The notes: generated by a model not told the origin, from the letters alone. Shown: positions 6,995 through 15,016, numbered from the stretch's first letter. The stretch: DNA of 20,479 nucleotides from an uncultured Flavobacteriales bacterium (GCA_946479985.1 CAMLIF010000073.1:1-20479); one strand, 5' to 3'. Numbers and translations are program-made.

Positions 6995-8184
6995 TACTTC
7001 AAAGCAGCTAAAGATGACGCAATTCTTTTCATTGCTTCAGTTAGGGTTTCTTCAGAAGCCGCATACGAAATACGCATACAGTTCGGATCACCGAAAGCTT
7101 CGCCTGAAACCAAAGCAATTCCTTTATCCAGCAAATACATACACAATTCTTCAGCTGTATGAATGGTTATTTTCCCATCTGTTTTTCCAAAGAAACTGCT
7201 GATATCAGGAAAAACATAAAATGCTCCACCCGGACGATTTGCTTTTACTCCGGGCATTTCGTTCAATGCTTTCAAAACCAATTCTCTTCTCGATTCAAAT
7301 GCCTTTACCATGTCTTTCAAAATAGCAGGATCCGCATTTACGGCAGCTATTGTAGCACGTTGTGCAATAGAACAGGTTGCAGATGTAAATTGTCCCTGAA
7401 TTTTATTACATGCATCAGCAATGAATTTTGGAGCACCGATATAACCAACTCTCCAGCCAGTCATAGCCCAGGCTTTGGAAACTCCGTTTACGGTAACTAC
7501 CTGATCAAAAATATCGTCGAATTGAGCTATAGAATAATGATGCCCCACGAAATTGATGTGTTCATAAATTTCATCGGACATAACCAGTAAAGAAGGGTTT
7601 TCTTTTACCACATCTGCCAGTTCACGTAACTCTTCTTTTGTATAAACCGTTCCAGTTGGATTACACGGTGAAGAAAACATCATCATCTTTGATTTCGGAG
7701 TAATGGCGTTTCTGAACTGCTCAGCCGTAAATTTAAAATCGTTTTCAATAGTTGTTGAAACTACAATTGGAATTCCGCCTGCAACTTTCACTATTTCCGC
7801 ATAAGAAACCCAGTAAGGAGCAGGAATAATTACCTCGTCACCCGGGTTAATGACCGCCATTACCAAATTGGCAATAGACTGCTTTGCTCCGGTTGAAACA
7901 ACAATGTTGTCTTTTGTATACGGAAGTGAATTGTCGCGTTTGAATTTATTGGCAATTGCTTCTCTTAAATCGTCATAACCAGGAACAGGTGTATACATGG
8001 TGTAGTTCTGTTCCATTGCCTCAACTGCGGCTTTCTTGATAAACTCGGGAGTTGTAAAGTCGGGCTCACCCAAACTCAATGAAATAATATCTCTTCCCTG
8101 AGCGCGAAGTTCTCTTGACTTTCTGGACATTGCCAAAGTTGCCGATTCTTCCATTGCCAAAATACGTTCCGACAGTTGTATCAT
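6994..8184 (-). CDS. Class I PLP-dependent aminotransferase, aspartate aminotransferase-like
   Basis: 396 residues, the standard length for type Ib aspartate aminotransferases. Visible motifs: SLSLGEPDFTTPEFIK (35-50), TGAKQSIANL (98-107), PAPYWVSY (121-128), SPCNPTGTVY with the cofactor-contacting Asn 175, MSDEIYEH with Asp 204 and Tyr 207, and VSKAWAMTGWRVGY (235-248) with the Schiff-base Lys 237 and phosphate-binding Arg 245. It should exchange amino groups between an amino acid such as aspartate and 2-oxoglutarate; the exact substrate (aspartate, or aspartate/prephenate) cannot be fixed here. It appears to be the first gene of the block running down to porT and beyond, with its own promoter at 8204-8235. 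Confidence 0.94.
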   Translation of the reverse strand: MIQLSERILAMEESATLAMSRKSRELRAQGRDIISLSLGEPDFTTPEFIKKAAVEAMEQNYTMYTPVPGYDDLREAIANKFKRDNSLPYTKDNIVVSTGAKQSIANLVMAVINPGDEVIIPAPYWVSYAEIVKVAGGIPIVVSTTIENDFKFTAEQFRNAITPKSKMMMFSSPCNPTGTVYTKEELRELADVVKENPSLLVMSDEIYEHINFVGHHYSIAQFDDIFDQVVTVNGVSKAWAMTGWRVGYIGAPKFIADACNKIQGQFTSATCSIAQRATIAAVNADPAILKDMVKAFESRRELVLKALNEMPGVKANRPGGAFYVFPDISSFFGKTDGKITIHTAEELCMYLLDKGIALVSGEAFGDPNCMRISYAASEETLTEAMKRIASSLAALK

Positions 8185-8203
8185 ACATTACGAATTAGTG
8201 CAA

Positions 8204-8235
8204 CAAAAATAACCATTATAATTACTAATTACGAA
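8204..8235 (-). promoter_or_regulatory. Promoter of the aminotransferase-kinase-ubiE-porT operon
   Basis: Minus-strand TATTTTTG (8204-8211) is a perfect TAnnTTTG box. A TTCG at 8232-8235, 20 bases upstream, is a one-mismatch -33 element. Transcription would begin near 8198-8200, giving a leader of about 14-16 bases before the ATG at 8184. Confidence 0.5.
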
Positions 8236-8252
8236 TGCATAATTACTAATTA
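8219..8252. promoter_or_regulatory. Pair of identical 13-bp palindromes, possible operator
   Basis: TAATTACTAATTA occurs at 8219-8231 and 8240-8252. Each copy is a perfect palindrome about its central base, the centres (8225 and 8246) are 21 bp apart, and the copies flank the presumed -33 element of the operon promoter. The related string ATTACGAATT recurs at 8188-8197. The rest of the 174-base gap (8185-8358) is AT-rich with nothing else recognised. Confidence 0.35.
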
Positions 8253-8358
8253 TTGGACGTGTTAATTGACATCTTAGAAATAAAACCGTTCTGTCTGATC
8301 TGCATATAATTTGGGGGTTGAATTCGTAAATCTGCAATCAGTCATCTGAGCCGGAGGA

Positions 8359-9780
8359 TTACTTTAATTCCTCCATCAACTGAACAAACATCAGTTTTTC
8401 AGAAGCTCGGGTAATAGCAGTGTACAACCAGCGTAAAAAAGCCAGATCCTGCTGCTCCGGAGCTACAAATCCGTGATCGACAAAAACGGCGGACCATTGT
8501 CCGCCCTGCGCTTTGTGGCAAGTAACGGCATAAGCAAATTTCACCTGCAATGCACAGAAATAAGACGATTGCATTACTTCTTTGTATCGCTTATTCTTAT
8601 TGTGGATATGAGCAAAATCTTTTTCAATCTCAAAGAACAAATGCCGCATAAATTCACGATTCAGATTTGGTTGTTCGCTTGACAGACATTCCATAAACAC
8701 AAACGTATCAAAGCGGTCCATTTCAGGATAATCGATCAAAGAAACCTCCAATTGTGCATAGCGTGTTCCGTACAACTCCTCTATTCTTCTCAAGCGATGG
8801 ACTCGAATCAATTCTCCGTTTGCAATAAATCCGGCAGGGCTAAGCGGATCGATCCAGGAATAACTATTCTTTACTACCATCAATAAATCACCGCCGCACA
8901 ACTCTTCTTCCATATGCAAAATACGATTGCGAATGTGCTGATTATACAGGGTTGCCCGCTTATTCGATCTGGTAACGATCATGACTTCATCGGAACCAAA
9001 CTTATCATAACAGGTTTCTATCTCAGAAATCAACTCGTCGCCTGCCACTTCCAGCGTATCGCTAAATTGTTTCAATTCCAGTTTCGGAAATTCATCGGCA
9101 ATTTGGGCGTTGCGAACGAGCGTAGCATTATGCAGAATTCCGGATTCCTTTTGCTGACGAACCACGTCTGTCAATTGAAAATCTTCCACTTCCAATTTCG
9201 GGTAGTGTTGTTTGAAATAAGCCGTATTCAGCGCCGGGCTTTCGTCTGATCCTACGGGCGGCAACTGTGCTATATCTCCGATAAAAATTACCCGGTTGTT
9301 TTTTCCCATGAACACATAATTCAATAGATCCGTCATCAGATTCCGGGAAACATTTCCATCGGGCTGTAACGAATAGTCGGCAATCATTGAAGCTTCATCC
9401 ACAATGAAAATGCCGTTTTCAATTTTGTTCGGAGCCAGATTGAGTTCAAAAACTCCATCCTGGTTTGAGCCCGAAAAGTAAATTCGGCGATGAATAGTAG
9501 AAGCCTGCTTATTCGATTTTACGGAAAGTACTTTTGCCGCGCGGCCTGTTGGCGCCATCAGAACAGAAAGTCTTTTCACTGATTTCAGTGCCTGGATGTA
9601 TGCACCCATTACCGTGGTTTTTCCTGTTCCGGCGTAACCTTTCAGAATAAAACAGGGAAATTCATCTGTTCGGAACGTAAATAAACTCAAGGCCTGAATA
9701 AGCTCCATTTGTTCAGCGGTGGGTTCATGCTGAAACTGGCTTAAAATTGCTTGTTTGAAGAATTGAATTTGCTGTTCCAT
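8359..9780 (-). CDS. SF1B helicase of the RecD/Pif1-like type
   Basis: 473 residues from the ATG at 9780 (MEQQIQFF). The frame is open further, to an ATG at 9894 through another at 9852, but that extension crosses the palindrome and the start of the divergent gene and adds non-conserved residues. Helicase motifs in order (numbered from 9780): Q-motif-like HEPTAEQMELIQAL near 18-31, Walker A GYAGTGKTT (48-56), MAPTGRAAKVL (75-85), Walker B VDEAS (127-131), GDIAQLPPVG (168-177), and near the C-terminus YAVTCHKAQGGQW and RWLYTAITRASEKL, the UvrD/RecD-like motifs V and VI. An ATP-driven 5'-3' DNA helicase is expected. No RecB or RecC gene is adjacent, so it is a stand-alone enzyme; its physiological role is not known from sequence. 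Confidence 0.9.
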   Translation of the reverse strand: MEQQIQFFKQAILSQFQHEPTAEQMELIQALSLFTFRTDEFPCFILKGYAGTGKTTVMGAYIQALKSVKRLSVLMAPTGRAAKVLSVKSNKQASTIHRRIYFSGSNQDGVFELNLAPNKIENGIFIVDEASMIADYSLQPDGNVSRNLMTDLLNYVFMGKNNRVIFIGDIAQLPPVGSDESPALNTAYFKQHYPKLEVEDFQLTDVVRQQKESGILHNATLVRNAQIADEFPKLELKQFSDTLEVAGDELISEIETCYDKFGSDEVMIVTRSNKRATLYNQHIRNRILHMEEELCGGDLLMVVKNSYSWIDPLSPAGFIANGELIRVHRLRRIEELYGTRYAQLEVSLIDYPEMDRFDTFVFMECLSSEQPNLNREFMRHLFFEIEKDFAHIHNKNKRYKEVMQSSYFCALQVKFAYAVTCHKAQGGQWSAVFVDHGFVAPEQQDLAFLRWLYTAITRASEKLMFVQLMEELK

Positions 9781-9790
9781 CGGAGATGTG

Positions 9791-9824
9791 AAAGTAGTGA
9801 CAAGTCGTGACTTGTCACTACTTT
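9791..9824. repeat. 34-bp perfect palindrome (16-bp arms, 2-base centre)
   Basis: Left arm AAAGTAGTGACAAGTC (9791-9806), centre GT, right arm GACTTGTCACTACTTT (9809-9824) with no mismatch. It sits between the divergent helicase and DUF3822 genes and its edge is 10 bases from the helicase ATG. In RNA of either strand it would fold into a long hairpin. It could be a REP-type element, a translation-control hairpin or a protein-binding site. A T-run on the right side makes termination of antisense transcription also possible. Confidence 0.85.
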
Positions 9825-9866
9825 TTACCCGAATCTCTTTAAAATCCCTCATTCCAAACAAAAAAG

Positions 9867-9874
9867 TACCTTTG
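9867..9874 (+). promoter_or_regulatory. Candidate -7 box for the DUF3822-rsmD-coaD run
   Basis: TACCTTTG matches TAnnTTTG exactly and ends 14 bases before the GTG start at 9889. No clear -33 element is seen at the usual distance, so support is moderate. Confidence 0.4.
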
Positions 9875-9888
9875 TAAGAAAAAAAGCA

Positions 9889-10635
9889 GTGCATCTTTTT
9901 ATTGAAATCTTTGAAAACAAGGCGTTGGCCGCAATCTGGAAAGACAGTTCTCTAAGCAGAACCGAACAGGTTGATTTTAAAGTTCAAACAGAAATCGGGA
10001 GTAGAGAAGCCTTTTCAGATCTGCTTAACCGGTTCGGAAGTTTGTCTGAGTTTGACCAGATTACCTGTTCCATTGCACAAACAGATTTCACACTGATTCC
10101 TTCACCGTTGTTCCAGGTTTCTGAGGCAGATTCTTTTCTTCGGTTTACAACAACCAATAGTATTTCAAAACCGGAAGTAGATTATTCTCGTTTGAACTAT
10201 TTCAACTGTGTTGGAGTTTATATTACTCCTTCCTGGATAAAATCGGTTTTGGTACCGAAATTCCCGAGAGTTGTCATTGCTCATGAACGCATTCACTTTT
10301 TGCGTAAAATGGAACAGATAAGCTCCGGATTGAGCCAGTTAACTGCAGTAATTCACGAAAAGCACGCGTTGTTCGCTTATGTCAGCAAAGGCGAATTGTT
10401 GTGGCAGCTAAGTACTGTTATAGATCATTCTGACGACGTACTTTATCACATTTTAAACGCAGCAGAAAGACTACAAATTTCGAATGCTTCGGTGGTGCTT
10501 TATGCTGACGGAGCAGCAGCAAAACAAACCTGCGAAGAATTGAATACCAAAAAAAATAAACTAAAACAATTGGTTGATCTCAAATGGTCGGTTTCCAATC
10601 ACTCTCATCTTGAATTTCAACTTTTATGCGTATAG
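9889..10635 (+). CDS. DUF3822 family protein
   Basis: 248 residues, size and neighbourhood of the Bacteroidetes-specific DUF3822 family, which characteristically precedes rsmD and coaD. The start is GTG at 9889; no ATG lies in frame upstream and the next Met is deep inside the protein. Visible family-like segments are the FTLIPSPLFQVSEADSFLRF region (about 63-82), NYFNCVGVYITPSWIKSVL and a C-terminal part that alternates strands and helices. No catalytic motif, signal peptide or membrane helix is evident, so a cytoplasmic protein is expected. Function unknown. The last 10 bases overlap the start of rsmD, suggesting coupled translation. Confidence 0.83.
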   Translation: MHLFIEIFENKALAAIWKDSSLSRTEQVDFKVQTEIGSREAFSDLLNRFGSLSEFDQITCSIAQTDFTLIPSPLFQVSEADSFLRFTTTNSISKPEVDYSRLNYFNCVGVYITPSWIKSVLVPKFPRVVIAHERIHFLRKMEQISSGLSQLTAVIHEKHALFAYVSKGELLWQLSTVIDHSDDVLYHILNAAERLQISNASVVLYADGAAAKQTCEELNTKKNKLKQLVDLKWSVSNHSHLEFQLLCV

Positions 10636-11159
10636 TCAGAGGAATCTATAAAGCCCGCCGATTCGGTACACCAAAATCTTTTCCGAGCAGACCAACAACA
10701 GATTATGCGAAAGAAGGCATCTTCAATGTTTTAGAAAACAGAATTGATCTGTTGAATTTGAATATCCTCGATCTTTGTGCCGGAACCGGTAATATTTCTA
10801 TTGAATTTTTATCACGTGAAGCAGGAACAGTAACTTCAGTTGATAAAGACCCGATTTGCACAACATACATGTATAAACTCTGTAAAGAACTGGAAATTGG
10901 TGACGAATGGAAAATCGTTAAAAATGAAGTTCGCTCTTTTCTTGAAAAAACAAAAGATACTTACGACATCATTTTTGCAGATCCACCGTATGCAATGAAA
11001 TTCCACGCCACTATTGTTGACCGGGTTTTTGACGGTAAGCTTCTAAATGAGAACGGAATGCTCATCATTGAACACGGAAGACAAACAGATTTAAGCAAAG
11101 AAAAAGGATTTCAGGAAGTTCGTAACTTTGGGAATGTGTACTTCAGTTTTTTTCAATAA
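10626..11159 (+). CDS. rsmD: 16S rRNA (guanine-966-N2)-methyltransferase RsmD
   Basis: 177 residues. Begins MRIVRGIYKARRF and continues SRPTTDYAKEGIFNVL (21-36), the typical RsmD opening. SAM motif I is ILDLCAGTGNISIEF (47-61); the N2-guanine catalytic motif appears as ADPPY (118-122), where the family has D/N-PPY. The C-terminus has LIIEHGRQT. It methylates G966 of 16S rRNA during 30S assembly (family knowledge). It overlaps the preceding gene and is 9 bases from coaD, consistent with one transcript. Confidence 0.94.
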   Translation: MRIVRGIYKARRFGTPKSFPSRPTTDYAKEGIFNVLENRIDLLNLNILDLCAGTGNISIEFLSREAGTVTSVDKDPICTTYMYKLCKELEIGDEWKIVKNEVRSFLEKTKDTYDIIFADPPYAMKFHATIVDRVFDGKLLNENGMLIIEHGRQTDLSKEKGFQEVRNFGNVYFSFFQ

Positions 11160-11168
11160 ACTTGGCTT

Positions 11169-11633
11169 ATGACAACAAAAGCATGTTTTCCGGGTTCATT
11201 CGATCCTTTTACAAAAGGACATGAAGATGTAGTAAGAAGAGGTTTATCGCTTTTCGATGAAATTGTAATTGCCGTTGGACACAATACCTCGAAAACGAAC
11301 TTGTTTCCTATCGAAACACGGTTAAAGCATATTGCATCTTGTTTTGATTCCCCTAAGATATCGGTAGTTCAGTTTTCAGGACTAACCATCGACTTTTGCA
11401 AGGCTAATAATTGTACGCATATCTTACGTGGATTGCGTGATACAAAAGATTTTTCGTATGAAGTACCCATTGCGCTTTTAAACAGAGATATGGCAAAAAT
11501 TGAAACGGCTTTTTTACTTCCTGATCCCACGCTTTTTGCAATAAACTCTTCCATTCTCCGGGAGATTCATAAAAGTGGCGGGAAAATTGATCAGTTTGTA
11601 ACAAATGCAGAAATGCTCATTACAGCAATATGA
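11169..11633 (+). CDS. coaD: Phosphopantetheine adenylyltransferase (CoaD)
   Basis: 154 residues, standard length. It catalyses adenylyl transfer to 4'-phosphopantetheine, the fourth step of coenzyme A synthesis. The nucleotidyltransferase motif ACFPGSFDPFTKGHEDVVRR (5-24) contains TKGH (15-18), the [T/H]xGH element. The RGLRDTKDFSYE segment and the INSSILREIHKSGG segment (the ISSS-x-[VL]-RE motif, with Asn at the second position) are present. The last bases overlap the start of the next gene (ATGA). Confidence 0.96.
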   Translation: MTTKACFPGSFDPFTKGHEDVVRRGLSLFDEIVIAVGHNTSKTNLFPIETRLKHIASCFDSPKISVVQFSGLTIDFCKANNCTHILRGLRDTKDFSYEVPIALLNRDMAKIETAFLLPDPTLFAINSSILREIHKSGGKIDQFVTNAEMLITAI

Positions 11634-13069
11634 ACCGAATTATTCATCCGTCAAAGAACATTGCTTTTCTCTTATTCCTCTTTTTTGCGCAAACACTTAC
11701 TGCACAGAAAGTAACAGAGATCAAAGGATATGCTCCGAATTACGTTGGCAAACAATTGGAAATATACCAGATTGTAGATTACATTTCAAAAAAACAGGAA
11801 CGCATTGCATCCACTACGGTTCTGCCTGACAGCTCATTCAGCTGCTCGTTTTACCTGGATGAAACACGGAAATTATTCGTAAAATCAAATAACAACGCCG
11901 GATTTCTATTTGCAACCCCGGGTTCAACATACGAGGTAGTTCTTCCCAATAAAGATCCTTACTCTCCTGATCGTCCGGCCGGGAACCAGGTACAGCTGAT
12001 CTTTCTGAATCTCGACTCACAAGATATCAACTATAAAATATTGGCTTTTGATGAAATGCTTACCAATTTTGTCGCAAAGTACTACACCAAGAATAATGCA
12101 GATTCTGTGTATTTCGTAAAACGTCTCGACTTATATAAACAACAACTTTCAGATATTTACAAGGCTGATACACTGGACCAATATTTCAATTATCACCGAA
12201 AATTCTCTGTCGCCCGCCTAGATAATCTGAAGTTTTACGGAAACCGCAGCAAATACGAGAAATATGATTTCTACATCCGTTATACGCCCGTTTATTATCA
12301 GAATGAGGCTTATATGGAATATGTAATCGACTACTACGATGAATACCTGTATACGGTGAATTCAAAGGTAAATAATGACTTTTACCAGGGCGTTTTAAGA
12401 TCCAGTCCTTCGGCAGTTTATAACGGTTTGGGGAAAGATTATACGATGCAGCACAACTACAAACTCCGTGAAATGATGATGATCAAATTCCTTGGAGATT
12501 GTTATTATGATAAGGAATACCCACGATCGAACCTGCTGACAATTTTAGATAGCCTGCAGAAAAAATCATTGTTCCCGGATAATCAAATTATCGCAAATAC
12601 TATGCATTACCGCTTAACCGAATTGGTTGAAGGGGGAACTGCTCCAGATTTTGCCATTCCTTATAACGGAGAATTATTTAATCTGAAAAAATTTGAAGGA
12701 AAGCATTTGTACCTGATTTTTATGGACCCCAATTCGGTTTCAACGAAAAGTCAGCTGGATCTTTTAGTTCCGATCTACCAGAAATACCAAAGCGATGTAC
12801 GATTCCTGCTCGTTTTAGTAGGTGATAATAATCAAAAGGCAAAAGATTTGATTAAAAGTTATCCATGGCAGGGAATTGTTGTAGATGAAAAAGCTGAAAT
12901 CCTCTCGAAATACAACGTTGTTACGAAACCGTCTTATGTTATTGTTGACCGAATAGGTTATGTAGTTCAGGCACCGGCATTGGGTCCGTTGCCAAACGGA
13001 AACAGACAGACAGTCGATCAGATTTTCTTCGAAATAAAAAGAAGTTCCGAGAATCAGGAGCCGAAGTAA
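11630..13069 (+). CDS. Secreted TlpA-like thioredoxin-fold protein lacking the CxxC motif
   Basis: 479 residues with signal peptide (about 1-25, ending LTAQ). Residues about 28-110 resemble the DUF4369-type beta domain found before thioredoxin domains in Bacteroidetes (EIKGYAPNYVGKQLEIYQIV...FATPGSTYEVVLP). A long, Tyr-rich helical middle follows. From about residue 335 a TlpA-like domain starts: GTAPDFAIPYNGELFNLKKF, then LYLIFMDPNSVSTKSQLDLL, VRFLLVLVGDN and TKPSYVIVDRIGYVV (cis-Pro region). Where redox-active members have WCxxC this protein reads MDPNSVSTKS, so disulfide chemistry is not expected and a binding or scaffold role is possible. Overlaps coaD by 4 bases. Confidence 0.8.
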   Translation: MNRIIHPSKNIAFLLFLFFAQTLTAQKVTEIKGYAPNYVGKQLEIYQIVDYISKKQERIASTTVLPDSSFSCSFYLDETRKLFVKSNNNAGFLFATPGSTYEVVLPNKDPYSPDRPAGNQVQLIFLNLDSQDINYKILAFDEMLTNFVAKYYTKNNADSVYFVKRLDLYKQQLSDIYKADTLDQYFNYHRKFSVARLDNLKFYGNRSKYEKYDFYIRYTPVYYQNEAYMEYVIDYYDEYLYTVNSKVNNDFYQGVLRSSPSAVYNGLGKDYTMQHNYKLREMMMIKFLGDCYYDKEYPRSNLLTILDSLQKKSLFPDNQIIANTMHYRLTELVEGGTAPDFAIPYNGELFNLKKFEGKHLYLIFMDPNSVSTKSQLDLLVPIYQKYQSDVRFLLVLVGDNNQKAKDLIKSYPWQGIVVDEKAEILSKYNVVTKPSYVIVDRIGYVVQAPALGPLPNGNRQTVDQIFFEIKRSSENQEPK

Positions 13070-13075
13070 TCCTGC

Positions 13076-13108
13076 ATTGAAGTAAAACAAGAATAAACCC
13101 TATTTTTG
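13076..13108 (+). promoter_or_regulatory. Promoter of the nitroreductase gene
   Basis: ATTG (13076-13079), 21-base spacer, then TATTTTTG (13101-13108), a perfect -7 box. The ATG at 13129 lies 20 bases downstream. Confidence 0.5.
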
Positions 13109-13128
13109 TAATCAATTTTAGAAGTACA

Positions 13129-13713
13129 ATGCGCTTTAACGTCAGTGAAATATCGGCTTTAATTAAAGATCGAAGAACTATATATCCGGAGCAATTCAGT
13201 AATCGTGCAGTCCATAAGGAATTAATTGAAGCTTTGCTCAACAACGCTATTTGGGCCCCAACGCACGGACTCACACAGCCATGGCGATTTGTCGTAATCA
13301 GCGAGGATGCAAAAATTACGCTCGGAGAGAATTTAGCCAAAAGCTATTTAGAAGCCATTCCGAAAGAAAATCAATCGGATGCAAAACTTTCAAAACTGCT
13401 TAATCGTCCGAAAAAAGCAAGCGCAGTAATTGCCATCATTTTGCATAGAGAAAAAGATACCAAAATTTCTGAAAAAGATGATTTTGCAGCAGTTGCGTGT
13501 GCAGTACAAAACATGCATTTAACTGCAACTGCTTACGGATTAGGTGCATTTTGGTCAACTCCCAAAATCATGAATCATCCGAATATACGCACCTTTCTCG
13601 AACTTACTGAAGAGCAGGAATGCGTTGGCTTCTTTTATATCGGTTATCCTGAAAATGAATGGCCTTCCGGTCAAAGAAGACCTATAGAATATGTTACTTC
13701 CTGGAAAAAATAA
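13129..13713 (+). CDS. Nitroreductase-family flavoprotein
   Basis: 194 residues, FMN-dependent NAD(P)H oxidoreductase fold. The N-terminal IKDRRTIYPEQF (12-23) supplies the Arg pair that contacts FMN phosphate, followed by NAIWAPTHGLTQPWRFVVI (39-57). The central AAVACAVQNMHLTATAYGLGAFW segment and the C-terminal VGFFYIGYPENEWPSGQRRP match the short YdjA-like branch. The natural substrate is unknown. It has its own promoter, so it is likely transcribed separately from the coaD run. Confidence 0.9.
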   Translation: MRFNVSEISALIKDRRTIYPEQFSNRAVHKELIEALLNNAIWAPTHGLTQPWRFVVISEDAKITLGENLAKSYLEAIPKENQSDAKLSKLLNRPKKASAVIAIILHREKDTKISEKDDFAAVACAVQNMHLTATAYGLGAFWSTPKIMNHPNIRTFLELTEEQECVGFFYIGYPENEWPSGQRRPIEYVTSWKK

Positions 13714-13754
13714 GTTGTTCCAACTAAAAACGAGTTCTGAGCGTTATTGATTTT

Positions 13755-14534
13755 ATGAAGAAACTGGTAAGCTTTATTTTTATTACGGTCTTAATTACAA
13801 ATTGCGGGATTTGCTGGTCGCAAAAAACCAAGCGCGACAAATTTCCCAGCTATTTCGGAATTGTAGCTTCACCGATTATTCCCAATAATTTTATTGGTGA
13901 TGTTCGAACCAATATGCAGGATACATCCGGAACGTTTCATGCTTCCTTTAATCATAAAGTCGGATTTACTTTCGGGGCAATTGTTCGTATTGGCGTTACA
14001 AAAACCATTTCCATTGAAACCGGGCTTTCTCAGGTACGAAGAAATTACAGCGTAGATGCTTCCGTTCCTGATTCGAGTTTTAGCGGATCACAACGATTGG
14101 CATTTGTGAATTATGATTTACCGATAAATGGTTTGTTTTATGTTCAACTGTCGGATAAATGGTATATGAACGCTGCCATTGGTTTTTCAATTACACATTT
14201 TCCAAGTGATTCTCGTGACACCATTCGTTTTGACTCTAAAAACATTGTTTCGGTAGAAGCGCGCAGAACTGCCAGAACCTATTTTGCAGCCAATGCAGGT
14301 TTGGGATTTGAATACCGGACAGATAAATCAGGAACATTCTATTTAGGCGGCAGCGCAAAAGTTCCGTTTAAAGATCCTTTCTATGGTGTTGGAATTTATT
14401 CTACTTCAAGTATCGGCAACAAAATGGTGGCTTACAGCCCAATTTCATCAGGTTATTTCACATTAGATATCCGTTACTTTCTTCCGAATATCCGTAAGAG
14501 TGATGAGCACTTCAACAAACCATTGATCGACTGA
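13755..14534 (+). CDS. Outer-membrane beta-barrel protein (porin-family-like)
   Basis: 259 residues with an N-terminal signal sequence (about 1-23, ending CWSQ). A Cys at residue 17 after LITN is a poor lipobox, so signal peptidase I cleavage is favoured. Repeated amphipathic strands are visible (VGFTFGAIVRIGVTKTISIE, LPINGLFYVQLSDKWYMNAA, TYFAANAGLGFEYRT, GTFYLGGSAKVPF, GYFTLDIRYFLP), as in OmpX/OmpA-like eight-stranded barrels common in this phylum. Function unknown. The TGA overlaps the ATG of the cupin gene (TGATG), so the two are probably cotranslated. Confidence 0.78.
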   Translation: MKKLVSFIFITVLITNCGICWSQKTKRDKFPSYFGIVASPIIPNNFIGDVRTNMQDTSGTFHASFNHKVGFTFGAIVRIGVTKTISIETGLSQVRRNYSVDASVPDSSFSGSQRLAFVNYDLPINGLFYVQLSDKWYMNAAIGFSITHFPSDSRDTIRFDSKNIVSVEARRTARTYFAANAGLGFEYRTDKSGTFYLGGSAKVPFKDPFYGVGIYSTSSIGNKMVAYSPISSGYFTLDIRYFLPNIRKSDEHFNKPLID

Positions 14535-15016
14535 TGCAAGCTGAAATTCAACGAATTATTTCCCATTTTGAAATGCTCGAACATCCGGAAGGAGGATTTT
14601 ACAAAGAGCTTTTTCGATCTTCGAACACCACAAACAACCGATCCGTTTTAAGCAGTATTCACTACTTACTTTACGATAATCACGTTTCAAACTTTCATAC
14701 GATTGATTCTGATGAAGCTTGGTATCATCACGAAGGAGACGTTCTGAATATTCACACTTTTCATCCCGAGAAAGGATATCAACTCCTCCGTTTAGGTTCA
14801 ATTTCAGTCGGTGCAGAACCATTTCAAATTGTAGAAGCCGGAACTGTTTTCGGATCATGCCTTGAAAATGAAAACAGCTATGTTTTGGTTTCCTGTGCAG
14901 TAGCTCCGGCATTTGAGTTTGAGCATTTCCACTTAAACAAACGGACTGATCTTTTAGTTAAATTCCCTGAACAGGAAGAAATCATTTTAAAACTTACCCC
15001 GGAAGTTTCCCTCTAA
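14534..15016 (+). CDS. DUF985 (cupin_5) family protein
   Basis: 160 residues, the normal length for this cupin family. Landmarks are HFEMLEHPEGGFYKELFRS (11-29), SVLSSIHYLLYDNHVSNFHT, the DEAWYHHEGD segment at about 60-69 that is the family hallmark, and VSCAVAPAFEFEHFHL near the end. Cytoplasmic. The family is described as sugar-epimerase-like in fold, with no established activity, so I give no function. It is coupled to the barrel gene by a 1-base overlap and its last 23 bases overlap the 3' end of the opposing channel gene. Confidence 0.9.
   Translation: MQAEIQRIISHFEMLEHPEGGFYKELFRSSNTTNNRSVLSSIHYLLYDNHVSNFHTIDSDEAWYHHEGDVLNIHTFHPEKGYQLLRLGSISVGAEPFQIVEAGTVFGSCLENENSYVLVSCAVAPAFEFEHFHLNKRTDLLVKFPEQEEIILKLTPEVSL

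Noticed and set aside
7159..7590. Open frame of 143 codons on the plus strand opposite the aminotransferase gene
   Set aside because: Antisense shadow of a conserved enzyme whose motifs all lie on the minus strand.
9781..9894. N-terminal extension of the helicase to an ATG at 9894 or 9852
   Set aside because: It would translate the perfect palindrome and overlap the start of the divergent DUF3822 gene; the ATG at 9780 gives a normal helicase N-terminus.
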